NCBI RefSeq assembly: GCF_018614615.1
Contig: NZ_JAGGOK010000037.1
Coordinates: 1 to 64,000 of the forward strand
Length of the DNA: 64,000 bases
Reading direction: 5' to 3'
Origin: Streptomyces sp. ISL-100
Lineage (GTDB): Bacteria > Actinomycetota > Actinomycetes > Streptomycetales > Streptomycetaceae
Made by a program: the position numbers and the translations under genes. The notes beneath the pieces were generated by a model that saw nothing but the letters and a program-made list of their open reading frames with translations, searched no databases and was not told the origin of the DNA. Within the stretch, counting starts at the first letter, position 1. Every line of letters begins with the position of its first letter. Positions 32,244 through 50,068 of this stretch are shown here, piece after piece.

Positions 32244-33152
32244 ATGGATGTTCAGCACCTTAGCGCGCGTTCGCGCGCCTCGTCCGGTGATCGTCGGGCT
32301 GCCACCCGTTCCGGCGTCGTTCACGCCAACACCCGGCACACCAGCCGCTACACCGTCGTCGGCAACCACCTCAGCCAGCACCGCGAACTGACCCTGGTCG
32401 CGATCGGGCTCGCCGTACACATCCAGTCACTGCCCGCCGGGGCCCGTATCGGCATCAAGTTCCTCGCGGCTCGGTTCCCGGAGAGCGAGGCGCGTATCGC
32501 CTCCGCCCTGCGGGAGCTGGAGGCCTGCGGCTACCTGAAGCGGTCGCGGGAGCGGCTGCCCAACGGCCGGATCGTCACCCGTACGGTGTCCTGCAACCAG
32601 CCGGGAGCACGCCCCGCCGCCGCTGCCCCGTCCCGGCCCCGGCGGCCGAAGGCGGCCCGGCCCGCGCCCGTCGGCGTACCCGTGGAGCAGCAGCCGGCGC
32701 CGCCGCCGGAACCCGCTCCGGCCCCGGCCTCCGCCGCCGCCGCGCCACGACGCGTGACTCCACCGCTCCCCGAGCCACTGACCGAGGACCCAGTACGCGA
32801 CAGGGTCGCCGTCGACCTCCTCGCGCGCCTGCGCCAGGACGACCCGCGCCTGACGCTCGCCGAGCGGGACGTGCACCGGCTGGCCCCCGGTGTCGCCGCC
32901 TGGCTGGAACGCAGCGCCGCTCCCGAGGCCGTGCGCCAAGCCCTGACCACGGGCCTGCCGGAGCAGCCGACCAGCCCAGCGGGCCTGATCGCGCACCGGC
33001 TGACCGAGCTGATGCCGGGGCCGCTCCCGCCCGAACCCGTCGTCGTACGACCGGATCCGTTCCAGGACTGCGAGGGCTGCGACCGCCCCTTCCGCGCCCC
33101 GGAACCCGGCCGCTGCCGCGACTGCCGCCCGGTCGTTCCGGGGGCCGCCTAG
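32244..33152 (+). CDS. Winged-helix DNA-binding protein with C-terminal Cys4 motif
   Basis: A 302-aa protein of a type repeated in Streptomyces chromosomes. The N-terminal ~130 residues (HANTRHTSRYTVVGNHLSQH, LPAGARIGIKFLAARFPESE, ALRELEACGYLKRSRERLPN) form a winged-helix fold resembling replication initiators and transcription factors. A Pro/Ala-rich linker follows, then a second helical region. The C-terminus has CEGCDRPFRAPEPGRCRDC, a likely zinc site. The ATG at 32244 has GAGGAAG upstream; the open frame extends earlier. The function is unknown. Confidence 0.72.
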   Translation: MDVQHLSARSRASSGDRRAATRSGVVHANTRHTSRYTVVGNHLSQHRELTLVAIGLAVHIQSLPAGARIGIKFLAARFPESEARIASALRELEACGYLKRSRERLPNGRIVTRTVSCNQPGARPAAAAPSRPRRPKAARPAPVGVPVEQQPAPPPEPAPAPASAAAAPRRVTPPLPEPLTEDPVRDRVAVDLLARLRQDDPRLTLAERDVHRLAPGVAAWLERSAAPEAVRQALTTGLPEQPTSPAGLIAHRLTELMPGPLPPEPVVVRPDPFQDCEGCDRPFRAPEPGRCRDCRPVVPGAA

Positions 33153-33207
33153 CATGAAGGTGACGACCCTTCTTGCCCGGGGACACCGACCACGAGGAGC
33201 GAGCGCC

Positions 33208-33795
33208 ATGACCATCGCCCCGGACGACGCACGGCGAGACTCCCGCCAGTACCAGGTGATGCGGGAGTTCGTTCAGGCCATGGACGACACCCTTCCCGGC
33301 AAATTCGAGATCACCAAGGAAGGGATCGTCCACGACATGATGTCGCCCGCAAAGCCGCATGAGCTCACCACGCTGCGCGTGCGGAGGCGTCTTGAGAAGG
33401 TCCTGCCGGAAGAGCTCGTAGCCCACACGGGGACGCCGGATATGGAAGAGGCGGCAGAGGGCATCATGCGTCATCCCGACGTCATGGTGATCGCCGAGGC
33501 GGACATGGAGGGCGAGGGGTCCTTCGACCCCCGCACGCTCATCGCCGCGATCGAGGTCGTGTCCCGGTCCAACCCGGACAACGACTGGGTCGGCAAGATG
33601 CGCGACTATCCGCTGCTCGGAATCCCGGTGTACGCGATCTTTGATCCTCGTACGGGTGCCGGAGCTGTGCTGTCCGACATCCACCCGACACCGGACGGTC
33701 CCCGGTACGCGACCCGGAAGGACTTCGTCTACGGCGAGGGCGTCACCATCGGCGAGTGGACGATCTCGACGGAGCAGTTGCCGCGCTACCCGTAG
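33208..33795 (+). CDS. Uma2 family (DUF820) PD-(D/E)XK nuclease-fold protein
   Basis: A 195-aa protein. The fold motifs are HPDVMVIAE (Asp91), IAAIEVVSRSN (Glu116) and WVGKMRDYPLLGIPVYAIFD with Lys130, the usual Uma2 arrangement, so the active site looks complete. The ATG at 33208 has GAGGAG 9 nt upstream. These proteins are highly paralogous in Streptomyces; no substrate is known. Confidence 0.88.
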   Translation: MTIAPDDARRDSRQYQVMREFVQAMDDTLPGKFEITKEGIVHDMMSPAKPHELTTLRVRRRLEKVLPEELVAHTGTPDMEEAAEGIMRHPDVMVIAEADMEGEGSFDPRTLIAAIEVVSRSNPDNDWVGKMRDYPLLGIPVYAIFDPRTGAGAVLSDIHPTPDGPRYATRKDFVYGEGVTIGEWTISTEQLPRYP

Positions 33796-33804
33796 CCGCA
33801 CCGC

Positions 33805-34335
33805 TCACAGCCGCCTGGCGCGGCGACGTCGCTTGGCGACCACGAAGCCAACGGTCAGAGCGGCGGCACCGGCCGCCAGCCCGAGGCCGTACAAGGTCTC
33901 GGCGGTACTGCTGCCGCCTGCGGCCGTACTGCCCGTGCCGCCCCTGACCCCGAGAGTGGGGGACGCAGTGGGCTGAACGGGTGAGGGAGTGGGCGTGGCT
34001 GTAGCCGTCGCTGGGGCTGTGGCGGTGGCCGTGGTCGGCACGGGGGCCGGGATTGTGGCTGTGACGGTGGCTGTGGCCGGCGCCGGTGGCGTGGCTGTGG
34101 CTGTGCCGACTTCGCCCCTGCTGGGCAGCGCCTCGCACGCCACGCCGTCGTCCTCCCCCTGGTCCTCGGCCAGCCCGTGCGGGTCACTGGGGTCCCGGTT
34201 GTACTCCGCCTGCGCCTCCTCCTGGAAGGCGAAGTCGCTGCAGTCGAGGTCGGGCTGCGCGTAGGAAACGCCGGACAGCGGTACGGAGGCGGCGGCAGCC
34301 AGTACCACGGCTGCTGCGGCAGTACGAAGATTCAT
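33805..34335 (-). CDS. Secreted, membrane-anchored Excalibur-domain protein
   Basis: A 176-aa surface protein. A signal peptide (~26 aa, MNLRTAAAAVVLAAAASVPL) precedes an Excalibur domain, DLDCSDFAFQEEAQAEYNRD to LAEDQGEDDGVACEALP, with the paired Cys (32, 67) and Asp-rich calcium-binding loop. A ~60-residue Thr/Ala/Pro repeat stalk follows, then a C-terminal membrane helix (LGLAAGAAALTVGFVVAKRR) with a basic tail. No LPXTG sortase site is seen. Confidence 0.85.
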   Translation of the reverse strand: MNLRTAAAAVVLAAAASVPLSGVSYAQPDLDCSDFAFQEEAQAEYNRDPSDPHGLAEDQGEDDGVACEALPSRGEVGTATATPPAPATATVTATIPAPVPTTATATAPATATATPTPSPVQPTASPTLGVRGGTGSTAAGGSSTAETLYGLGLAAGAAALTVGFVVAKRRRRARRL

Positions 34336-34570
34336 TTCTCGAACGTAAGCAAGGTGATCTTTCCCTGCCACTCGACTGTGGCAGACAGCGTCACCGGCTG
34401 ACGCGCCGACGAACCGGCTTGCCCGGCCGAGGCAACCCCGACGCCCGAACAGCCGTCTAGTCCAGCGCGGCCGGTCCCCCGGGGGGTGGGATCGGCGCCT
34501 TAAGCGATCGACGGATGTACGCGCGGCGCGAGCAACGCCCGCTGCGGGGGAAGCGGACGGAGCGCGGCGC
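34336..34570. other. Divergent intergenic region
   Basis: A 235-bp stretch between the Excalibur gene and the PIG-L gene. It must hold both promoters; no clear hexamer pair was identified. Confidence 0.4.
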
Positions 34571-36658
34571 GTGACCAGCACGACCGGACGGGGGCCTGCT
34601 GCTGCCTGCCCCCAGGACGCCACCACACCGGGCCCCACCAGGCGCGCTCTGGTCGCGTCCGCCGCCGCCCTCACCGCCGGCCTCGCCCTCACCTCGTGCT
34701 CCGTCCCCGCCCCGCGCCGCAAGGGCCCCGCCGCCGACCCGGTCCCCGGCAAGCAGATATCCAGCCCCCGGCACGCACTGCTGATGCAGATACTCGCCCA
34801 CCCGGACGACGACCTGTACTTCATGAACCCGGACACCCGGCAGACGCTGGACTCCGGCGTCCCGCTGGTCTGCGTGTACGTCACCGCCGGTGAGGCCAAT
34901 GGCGTCAACCGGATACCCGGCGCGGGTCCGCAGCCCGCCGACCGGACGGCGTACTCCTCCGCCCGCCATCAGGGACTGCGTCAGGCGTACGCCGTCCTCC
35001 TGGGCCTCCCCCGGTTCACCACGTGGCAGAAGTCCGTGACCACCCTGCGCGGGGACCACAAAGCCGAGCTGAACACCCTCGTCAACGGCGACCGCCGCGT
35101 CGAGCTGATCTTCCTCAACCTGGCCATGCACACCTCATGGGGGCGCATGGGTCTACCCAGCCTCTGGGAGGCGCGCGGGCTCTCCCTCCGTACCGTCGTG
35201 GCGGACGACTCGCCCCTGGAGAAGGCCGGTTCGTACAACTACGACGGGCTCATCGACGTACTCGCGGGACTGCTGGAGCGCTACCGGCCCACGGTCGTGC
35301 ACACCCTCGACCCGGACCCCGACATCCAGCACAGCGACGAGGCCACGCGGCGCCGCGACAGTGAGCAGCCCGGGTACTCCGACCACGCCGACCACACCGC
35401 GGTCGCGTCGTTCGCCTGGGCGGCGATGATCCGGCGCGTCGCCGAGGCGACGGAGGGCGGCGGTGACGTGCCCGGCTTCGTCGCCACGTCCTTCCGCGGC
35501 TACTACAACCGCCACTGGCCGAAGAACCTCTCCGAGCCGGTGCTCAGGGAGAAGGCGTCCCACCTCGTCCCGTACGGCGGCGCTCCCGACTGGGAGTGCG
35601 GGAACGCGGCGGGCTGCGGCGACTACAACGTCGGCGGCGACCGCCCGCTCACCAACCGCAAGGGCTGGGTCCGCTCCACCCACTACCGCTACCCCGGCGC
35701 CCGCCCGGTCGTCGCCGCCGGCCCCGACGGGCGTCTGGCGGCGTACGGCGTGCTGGGCCTGCGGGTCGCACGCTGGCGCGAGACGGCGCCCGGCAGCGGC
35801 GCGTGGGGCGCGCCGGACGACCTCGGCGGCGGGCCACTGGCGCCCGTGCTGGGCGCGGCGACCCTGCGGGAGGGCCGCCAGCTCCTGTTCGGCCTGCGGT
35901 TCTCCGCGCTGGCCGGCCATGGCGCGGCGAATACCCGCGAGATCGTACTGCTCGAACAGCGCAAGGCCGGCGGCGAGTTCGGCGCCTGGACGGGTCTCGG
36001 CAATCCAGAAACGGACCACGACCGGGGCCGCCGCATCGGCTCCCCCGTGGCGGTGGCGACCCCCGACGGCCGGGTCCACCTCTTCGTACGGAACGCGGAC
36101 AACGGCATCAGTACGCGCGTCCGGAGCACTGCCGGCCGCTGGAACGCCTGGCGCGACCTCGGCGGCGGCGAGATCCAGGACGGCCTGGCCACGGCGGTGG
36201 ACGGCGGCGGCCGTGTCCACGTTTTCGCGGCGGGGCACGACACCGTGCACCACTGGACGCAGGACGCGCCCGGCAGGCCCGTAGGCCCGCGCCCCGTCAC
36301 CGGCCTGCCCACCCCGGGTGGCTCCCTCACCACCCTCACCGCCCCCGACGGCGGCATAGAACTGATCTACCGCCGCCCCGCCACGTCCCGCCTCATCACG
36401 GCCCGAGTCGGCGGCAGCAGGCCGGTAGGGCTGCGCTTCAACGGTTACGGCGCGGTGGGCGCCGCATCCGCCCCCACGGGACCGGTTCTCCTGGGCCGCG
36501 ACCGCAAGGGCCGGGCGCAGCTGCTGGCAGAGGGCCGCCTGATCCGCCGCGAGGGCACGCCGGCCTCCCTTGAGGGCCCGACCCTCCACCTCGGCCCGAA
36601 GGGCCCGGTAGTGGTCGGCCTGGGCCCGGACGCGACCCCGTGGCTCTGGCGCCCCTAG
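34571..36658 (+). CDS. Tat-type lipoprotein: PIG-L (LmbE-like) deacetylase fused to a beta-propeller-like domain
   Basis: A 695-aa protein with a GTG start. The N-terminus has a twin-arginine (TRRALVASAAALTAGLAL) and a lipobox ending at Cys43 (LTSC), so it is probably exported folded and lipid-anchored. The PIG-L zinc site is ILAHPDDDLYF (His77, Asp79/80) with YSDHADHTAVASF (His272, His275). The region from about residue 380 to the end shows repeated strands with WNAWRDLGG- and GAWGAPDDLGGG-like units, as in PLL/fucolectin-type propellers. Deacetylation of an N-acetyl sugar is the family activity; the target and the binding ligand are unknown. Confidence 0.82.
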   Translation: MTSTTGRGPAAACPQDATTPGPTRRALVASAAALTAGLALTSCSVPAPRRKGPAADPVPGKQISSPRHALLMQILAHPDDDLYFMNPDTRQTLDSGVPLVCVYVTAGEANGVNRIPGAGPQPADRTAYSSARHQGLRQAYAVLLGLPRFTTWQKSVTTLRGDHKAELNTLVNGDRRVELIFLNLAMHTSWGRMGLPSLWEARGLSLRTVVADDSPLEKAGSYNYDGLIDVLAGLLERYRPTVVHTLDPDPDIQHSDEATRRRDSEQPGYSDHADHTAVASFAWAAMIRRVAEATEGGGDVPGFVATSFRGYYNRHWPKNLSEPVLREKASHLVPYGGAPDWECGNAAGCGDYNVGGDRPLTNRKGWVRSTHYRYPGARPVVAAGPDGRLAAYGVLGLRVARWRETAPGSGAWGAPDDLGGGPLAPVLGAATLREGRQLLFGLRFSALAGHGAANTREIVLLEQRKAGGEFGAWTGLGNPETDHDRGRRIGSPVAVATPDGRVHLFVRNADNGISTRVRSTAGRWNAWRDLGGGEIQDGLATAVDGGGRVHVFAAGHDTVHHWTQDAPGRPVGPRPVTGLPTPGGSLTTLTAPDGGIELIYRRPATSRLITARVGGSRPVGLRFNGYGAVGAASAPTGPVLLGRDRKGRAQLLAEGRLIRREGTPASLEGPTLHLGPKGPVVVGLGPDATPWLWRP

Positions 36659-36698
36659 GAGGACTGCCGCAACGCGGCACTATCCGCCACCGCACGAC

Positions 36699-36744
36699 AG
36701 AAGGGCCCCCGCACCGCCGCGAACGACGGAGCAGGGGCCCTTCT
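36699..36744. terminator. Bidirectional terminator between the PIG-L gene and tuf
   Basis: A perfect 11-bp stem (agaagggcccc, ggggcccttct) encloses a 24-nt loop and is followed by TTTGG in the plus direction. It ends the convergent units stopping at 36658 and 36784. Confidence 0.8.
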
Positions 36745-36783
36745 TTGGTGCTCGTGCAGGAGCAACCAGGTCAGACCAACAAA

Positions 36784-37977
36784 CTACTTGTTGATCTTGG
36801 TGACCTGGCCGGCGCCGACGGTCCGGCCACCCTCACGGATGGCGAACTTGAGGCCCTCTTCCATGGCAACCGGCTGAATCAGGTTGACCGTCATGATGGT
36901 GTTGTCACCAGGCATGACCATCTCGGTGCCCTCGGGGAGGGTCACAACGCCCGTTACGTCCGTCGTACGGAAGTAGAACTGCGGGCGGTAGTTGTTGAAG
37001 AAGGGGGTGTGACGGCCACCCTCGTCCTTCGACAGGATGTAGGCCTGGGCCTCAAACTCGGTGTGCGGCGTAACCGAACCGGGCTTGATGATGACCTGGC
37101 CGCGCTCGACGTCCTCGCGCTTGATGCCACGGAGGAGGAGGCCGACGTTCTCGCCCGCCTGACCCTCATCCAGCAGCTTGCGAAACATCTCGATGCCCGT
37201 GACCGTGGTGGTGGTCTTCTCTTCCTTGATGCCCACAATGTCAACAGTCTCGTTGACCTTGAGGATGCCACGCTCGATACGACCGGTGACGACCGTGCCA
37301 CGACCGGTGATCGTGAAGACGTCCTCGATCGGCATCAGGAACGGCTTGTCGACGTCGCGCTCGGGCTGCGGGATCGACTCGTCGACGGCCTTCATCAGGT
37401 CGAGGACGGTCTGGCCCCACTCGGCGTCGCCCTCGAGCGCCTTGAGCGCCGAGACCTTGACGACCGGGAGGTCGTCGCCCGGGAACTCGTACTCGGAGAG
37501 GAGCTCACGAACCTCGAGCTCGACGAGCTCCAGGATCTCCTCGTCGTCCACCATGTCGGCCTTGTTCAGGGCGACAACGATGTACGGCACGCCTACCTGG
37601 CGGGCCAGGAGCACGTGCTCCTTGGTCTGCGGCATCGGGCCGTCGGTGGCCGCGACCACGAGGATGGCGCCGTCCATCTGCGCCGCACCCGTGATCATGT
37701 TCTTGATGTAGTCCGCGTGACCGGGGCAGTCGACGTGCGCGTAGTGACGCGACTCCGTCTGGTACTCGACGTGCGCGATCGAGATCGTGATACCGCGCTG
37801 GCGCTCCTCAGGAGCCTTGTCGATCTGGTCGAAGGCCGAGGCCTCGTTCAGGGTCGGGTACGCGTCATGCAGCACCTTGGTAATCGCCGCGGTCAGCGTC
37901 GTCTTACCGTGGTCAATGTGACCGATGGTGCCGATGTTGACGTGCGGCTTAGTCCGCTCGAACTTCGCCTTCGCCAC
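36784..37977 (-). CDS. tuf: Elongation factor Tu
   Basis: Delivers aminoacyl-tRNA to the ribosome. It is 397 aa with a GTG start (AKAKFERTKPHVNIGTIGHI); GGAGG lies 6 nt upstream. The G motifs are GHIDHGKT, DCPGHADY and NKADMVDD, and the C-terminus is VGAGQVTKINK. It is the last gene of the str operon, 146 bp after fusA. An in-frame extension above the GTG is rejected because of the ribosome site. Confidence 0.99.
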   Translation of the reverse strand: MAKAKFERTKPHVNIGTIGHIDHGKTTLTAAITKVLHDAYPTLNEASAFDQIDKAPEERQRGITISIAHVEYQTESRHYAHVDCPGHADYIKNMITGAAQMDGAILVVAATDGPMPQTKEHVLLARQVGVPYIVVALNKADMVDDEEILELVELEVRELLSEYEFPGDDLPVVKVSALKALEGDAEWGQTVLDLMKAVDESIPQPERDVDKPFLMPIEDVFTITGRGTVVTGRIERGILKVNETVDIVGIKEEKTTTTVTGIEMFRKLLDEGQAGENVGLLLRGIKREDVERGQVIIKPGSVTPHTEFEAQAYILSKDEGGRHTPFFNNYRPQFYFRTTDVTGVVTLPEGTEMVMPGDNTIMTVNLIQPVAMEEGLKFAIREGGRTVGAGQVTKINK

Positions 37978-38042
37978 TGGGTCCTCCTGGAGTGGTTCTG
38001 TACGCCTTGCTTCATCGGCGCCAGGTGATCTTTGCTGGGGTG

Positions 38043-38094
38043 CCAACCGCCGGGATTCTCACACACGGGTCGCGGGGAGAGCCCCGGCGGTTGG
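38043..38094 (-). other. Long hairpin between fusA and tuf
   Basis: Perfect 12-bp arms (ccaaccgccggg, cccggcggttgg) enclose 28 nt. In tuf-sense RNA it lies upstream of the tuf ribosome site. Two TTGAC hexamers lie nearby without a convincing -10. It may modulate tuf expression or mRNA processing. Confidence 0.6.
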
Positions 38095-38123
38095 GTCAAG
38101 CCTAAAGCGTCAACTCGGGGGAG

Positions 38124-40253
<2,130 letters not shown>

Positions 40254-40291
40254 AAGGCTCAATCTTCTCTCGGTCTCGATGTGGGTAGCGA

Positions 40292-40762
40292 CTACCAGCG
40301 GTAGTGCGCGAAGGCCTTGTTCGACTCGGCCATCTTGTGGGTGTCCTCGCGCTTCTTGACGGCAGCGCCAAGACCGTTGGAGGCGTCGAGCAGCTCGTTC
40401 ATGAGGCGCTCGGTCATGGTCTTCTCGCGGCGGGCGCGGGAGTAACCCACGACCCAGCGCAGCGCGAGGGTGGCCGCACGACCGGGCTTGACCTCGATCG
40501 GCACCTGGTACGTCGCGCCACCGACACGGCGGGACTTGACCTCGAGCGAGGGCTTGACGTTCTCAAGCGCGCGCTTCAGCGTGATGACCGGGTCGTTGCC
40601 GGTCTTCTCGCGGAGGCCTTCCATGGCGCCGTAAACGATGCGCTCGGCGGTGGAACGCTTGCCGTCAAGCAGAATCTTGTTGATCAGCGACGTGACAAGA
40701 GGAGAGCTGTAGACCGGGTCAATGATGACCGGGCGCTTCGGGGCGGGGCCCTTACGAGGCAT
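40292..40762 (-). CDS. rpsG: 30S ribosomal protein S7
   Basis: Small-subunit head assembly protein, 156 aa. It begins MPRKGPAPKRPVIIDPVYSS and has GGATYQVPIEVKPGRAATLA and MNELLDASNGLGAAVKKRED. It lies 2 bp after the rpsL stop. Confidence 0.99.
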   Translation of the reverse strand: MPRKGPAPKRPVIIDPVYSSPLVTSLINKILLDGKRSTAERIVYGAMEGLREKTGNDPVITLKRALENVKPSLEVKSRRVGGATYQVPIEVKPGRAATLALRWVVGYSRARREKTMTERLMNELLDASNGLGAAVKKREDTHKMAESNKAFAHYRW

Positions 40763-40764
40763 TC

Positions 40765-41136
40765 TTACTTCTCCTTCTTGGCGCCGTAGCGGCTGCGGGC
40801 CTGCTTGCGGTTCTTGACACCCTGGGTGTCGAGCGAACCGCGGATGATCTTGTAGCGAACACCCGGCAGGTCCTTCACACGGCCACCACGCACGAGCACG
40901 ATGGAGTGCTCCTGCAGGTTGTGTCCCTCACCCGGGATGTAAGCAGTGACTTCGATCCCGCTGGTCAGACGCACACGCGCGACCTTACGCAGGGCCGAGT
41001 TCGGCTTCTTCGGGGTGGTCGTGAACACACGCGTGCAGACGCCGCGACGCTGAGGGGAACCCTCAAGTGCGGGCGTCTTGTTCTTCTCGACCTTGTCCTG
41101 TCGGCCCTTGCGGACCAGCTGCTGGATCGTAGGCAC
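40765..41136 (-). CDS. rpsL: 30S ribosomal protein S12
   Basis: Decoding-centre protein of 123 aa with a GTG start and GGAG upstream. It has TTTPKKPNSALRKVARVRLT and GRVKDLPGVRYKIIRG; the lysines at the two classic streptomycin-resistance positions are wild type. It is the first gene of the str operon, with a consensus promoter about 190 bp upstream. Confidence 0.99.
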   Translation of the reverse strand: MPTIQQLVRKGRQDKVEKNKTPALEGSPQRRGVCTRVFTTTPKKPNSALRKVARVRLTSGIEVTAYIPGEGHNLQEHSIVLVRGGRVKDLPGVRYKIIRGSLDTQGVKNRKQARSRYGAKKEK

Positions 41137-41186
41137 TACTTCTCCGGTTTCTGTGTGCCGATCACTGTGAAACTAACCTGGAACAC

Positions 41187-41213
41187 CTCCGACCCACGCG
41201 GTCGGGTGTGTCG
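41187..41213 (-). promoter_or_regulatory. 27-bp rpsL leader element shared with rpsJ
   Basis: Differs from 28317-28343 at one base only and lies 50 nt before the rpsL start. In sense RNA it forms CCGACC-gcgtg-GGTCGG. Confidence 0.7.
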
Positions 41214-41334
41214 AACACTGGAAGCCTCCACCGAAATGGAGAAGTCACAGGTTGCGGCGTGCTTTTCTACCCCGGCTCCCTTAGCGGACATAAGCACGCA
41301 GTGGAGCCAGGACACACCCCAGGCACAAGGTCTG

Positions 41335-41363
41335 ACTGTACCTACCTCATTGACTCCGGTCAA
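41335..41363 (-). promoter_or_regulatory. Sigma-70 consensus promoter for the str operon
   Basis: TTGACC and TACAGT on the minus strand are separated by 17 bp, a near-perfect HrdB-type promoter. The predicted leader is about 190 nt. Confidence 0.8.
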
Positions 41364-41488
41364 AACAAATGCCGTCCACCCCAACACACCGGACTTCCCG
41401 AGCTCTGTCCGCAGGCCGGCCGGCCATTGGGCGGCCCGCGAACGGCCCGCAGAAAGGCACTCGGAAGGCGCACAGCCCGCCAACGCCG

Positions 41489-41520
41489 CAGGGCGGCCAC
41501 CCCGAAGGGTGACCGCCCTG
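41489..41520 (-). terminator. Terminator hairpin after rpoC
   Basis: 14-bp arms (cagggcggccaccc, gggtgaccgccctg) with a CGAA loop lie 22 bp after the rpoC stop. The one imperfect pair is U.G in rpoC-sense RNA. It closely resembles the hairpin at 49506-49537. Confidence 0.75.
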
Positions 41521-41541
41521 TGGACGTACTGACACGCACTC

Positions 41542-45441
<3,900 letters not shown>

Positions 45442-45539
45442 TTGTCGTCAATCCCTCTTTCGGGGTCGAGAGTCAATCATGGTCTGAACGGGTCCGGGGA
45501 GAGCCGGCCGCCGCGGTGAAGCAGCGGCCGGACAACCCG

Positions 45540-49022
<3,483 letters not shown>

Positions 49023-49182
49023 GAGGGGGTCCTTCCGAGGGCTCGGACTCACTACGCGCGTACCGGTCCCAAGCCGGCACAGCGACAGAAATCCCTGGTC
49101 GGGGAAGTCGGCCGTCGATGCTCGAGCGAGGGTATGCCCCTGGTGACGGGCAGGAGGCAGCTAACAGGCAGCGCAAAGGGTC

Positions 49183-49211
49183 AGTGTAGCCACTTGGCCC
49201 ACTGATGTCCA
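49183..49211 (-). promoter_or_regulatory. Sigma-70-like promoter for rpoBC
   Basis: TGGACA and TACACT on the minus strand are separated by 17 bp, giving a leader of about 150 nt to the TTG start. It explains how rpoBC can be expressed behind the rplL hairpin. Confidence 0.75.
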
Positions 49212-49505
49212 GTGCGGGTTGTTTGACACCCTCGCTGTACTCAACTCCTGCGGAAAGCCACGCGCGGTATGCGCATATCAGTACTGCCCTCTACGTCGCC
49301 GATCCATGCCTCGGATCCGGATCGGTATGACGACGCGTCCTGAGAATTGCGCGCCTCGTGCGGTTCGTCAAGGCCTCCCCCGCTCCCCACAGAGATCGTC
49401 ACTGGCCACAGCGCCGAACGGCGCACGGCCACCCACGGGACGTACGGCGAAGATCACGATACTCGCCGCAGCGCGAAGAGCAAGGAAGGCGTCCCGGGAA
49501 CGCTT

Positions 49506-49537
49506 AAGGGCGACCACCCGAATGGGTGATCGCCCTT
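49506..49537 (-). terminator. Hairpin (terminator or attenuator) after rplL
   Basis: 14-bp arms (aagggcgaccaccc, gggtgatcgccctt) with a 4-nt loop. The imperfect pair is U.G in rplL-sense RNA. It resembles the rpoC terminator. Confidence 0.75.
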
Positions 49538-49572
49538 AGAACGTGAGCAGCTGAGTCAGAGACTCAACGAGG

Positions 49573-49959
49573 TCACTTGACCTCGACAGCCGCGCCGGCG
49601 GCCTTGAGGGACTCGGCGGCCTTCTCAGCGGCCTCCTTGGCGACCTTCTCGAGGACCGGCTTCGGAGCGCCGTCGACGAGGTCCTTGGCCTCCTTCAGAC
49701 CCAGCGAGGTCAGCTCACGCACGACCTTGATGACCTGGATCTTCTTGTCGCCGGCACCGGTGAGGATGACGTCGAACTCGTCCTGCTCCTCGACGGCCTC
49801 GGCGGCGCCACCGGCGGCACCGCCGACGGGGGCGGCGGCAACCGCGGCAGCGGCGGTGACGTCGAACTTCTCCTCGAAGGCCTTCACGAACTCAGAGAGC
49901 TCGATGAGGGTCATCTCTTCGAACTGCGCGAGCAGGTCGGCCTGGGCGAGCTTCGCCAT
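49573..49959 (-). CDS. rplL: 50S ribosomal protein L7/L12
   Basis: Stalk protein of 128 aa that recruits translation GTPases. It has MAKLAQADLLAQFEEMTLIE, an Ala/Gly hinge (AAVAAAPVGGAAGGAAEAVE) and the C-terminal KVVRELTSLGLKEAKDLVDG. It follows rplJ by 109 bp. Confidence 0.99.
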   Translation of the reverse strand: MAKLAQADLLAQFEEMTLIELSEFVKAFEEKFDVTAAAAVAAAPVGGAAGGAAEAVEEQDEFDVILTGAGDKKIQVIKVVRELTSLGLKEAKDLVDGAPKPVLEKVAKEAAEKAAESLKAAGAAVEVK

Positions 49960-50068
49960 GATGGCGTCCTTCCACTAATTCGGCTGGTGCCGATGTACAT
50001 GTGAGGCGGGCGTACTTCCGGCCCGCTGCGACCTGCGCCAGACGGCGTCGGTCAAAAAGCGAGCCGAA

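Larger units (their letters stand above)
41137..41541 (-). other. Intergenic region between rpoC and rpsL
   Basis: A 405-bp region holding, in the direction of transcription, the rpoC terminator hairpin, the rpsL promoter and the leader element shared with rpsJ. No gene was recognised. Confidence 0.65.
49023..49572 (-). other. Intergenic region between rplL and rpoB
   Basis: A 550-bp region carrying the rplL-side terminator hairpin (49506-49537) and the rpoB promoter (49183-49211). A weaker TTGACG...AATTCT pair lies around 49350. No gene was recognised. Confidence 0.65.

Noticed and set aside
33989..34264. A plus-strand Val/Ala-rich gene opposite the Excalibur stalk
   Set aside because: It is the shadow of the Thr/Ala/Pro stalk repeats; no start signals or domain support it.
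49023..49052. In-frame GTG start for rpoB 30 bp upstream of the chosen TTG
   Set aside because: AAGGA is correctly spaced from the TTG, and the protein from there matches the usual Streptomyces RpoB N-terminus; the GTG has no good ribosome site.
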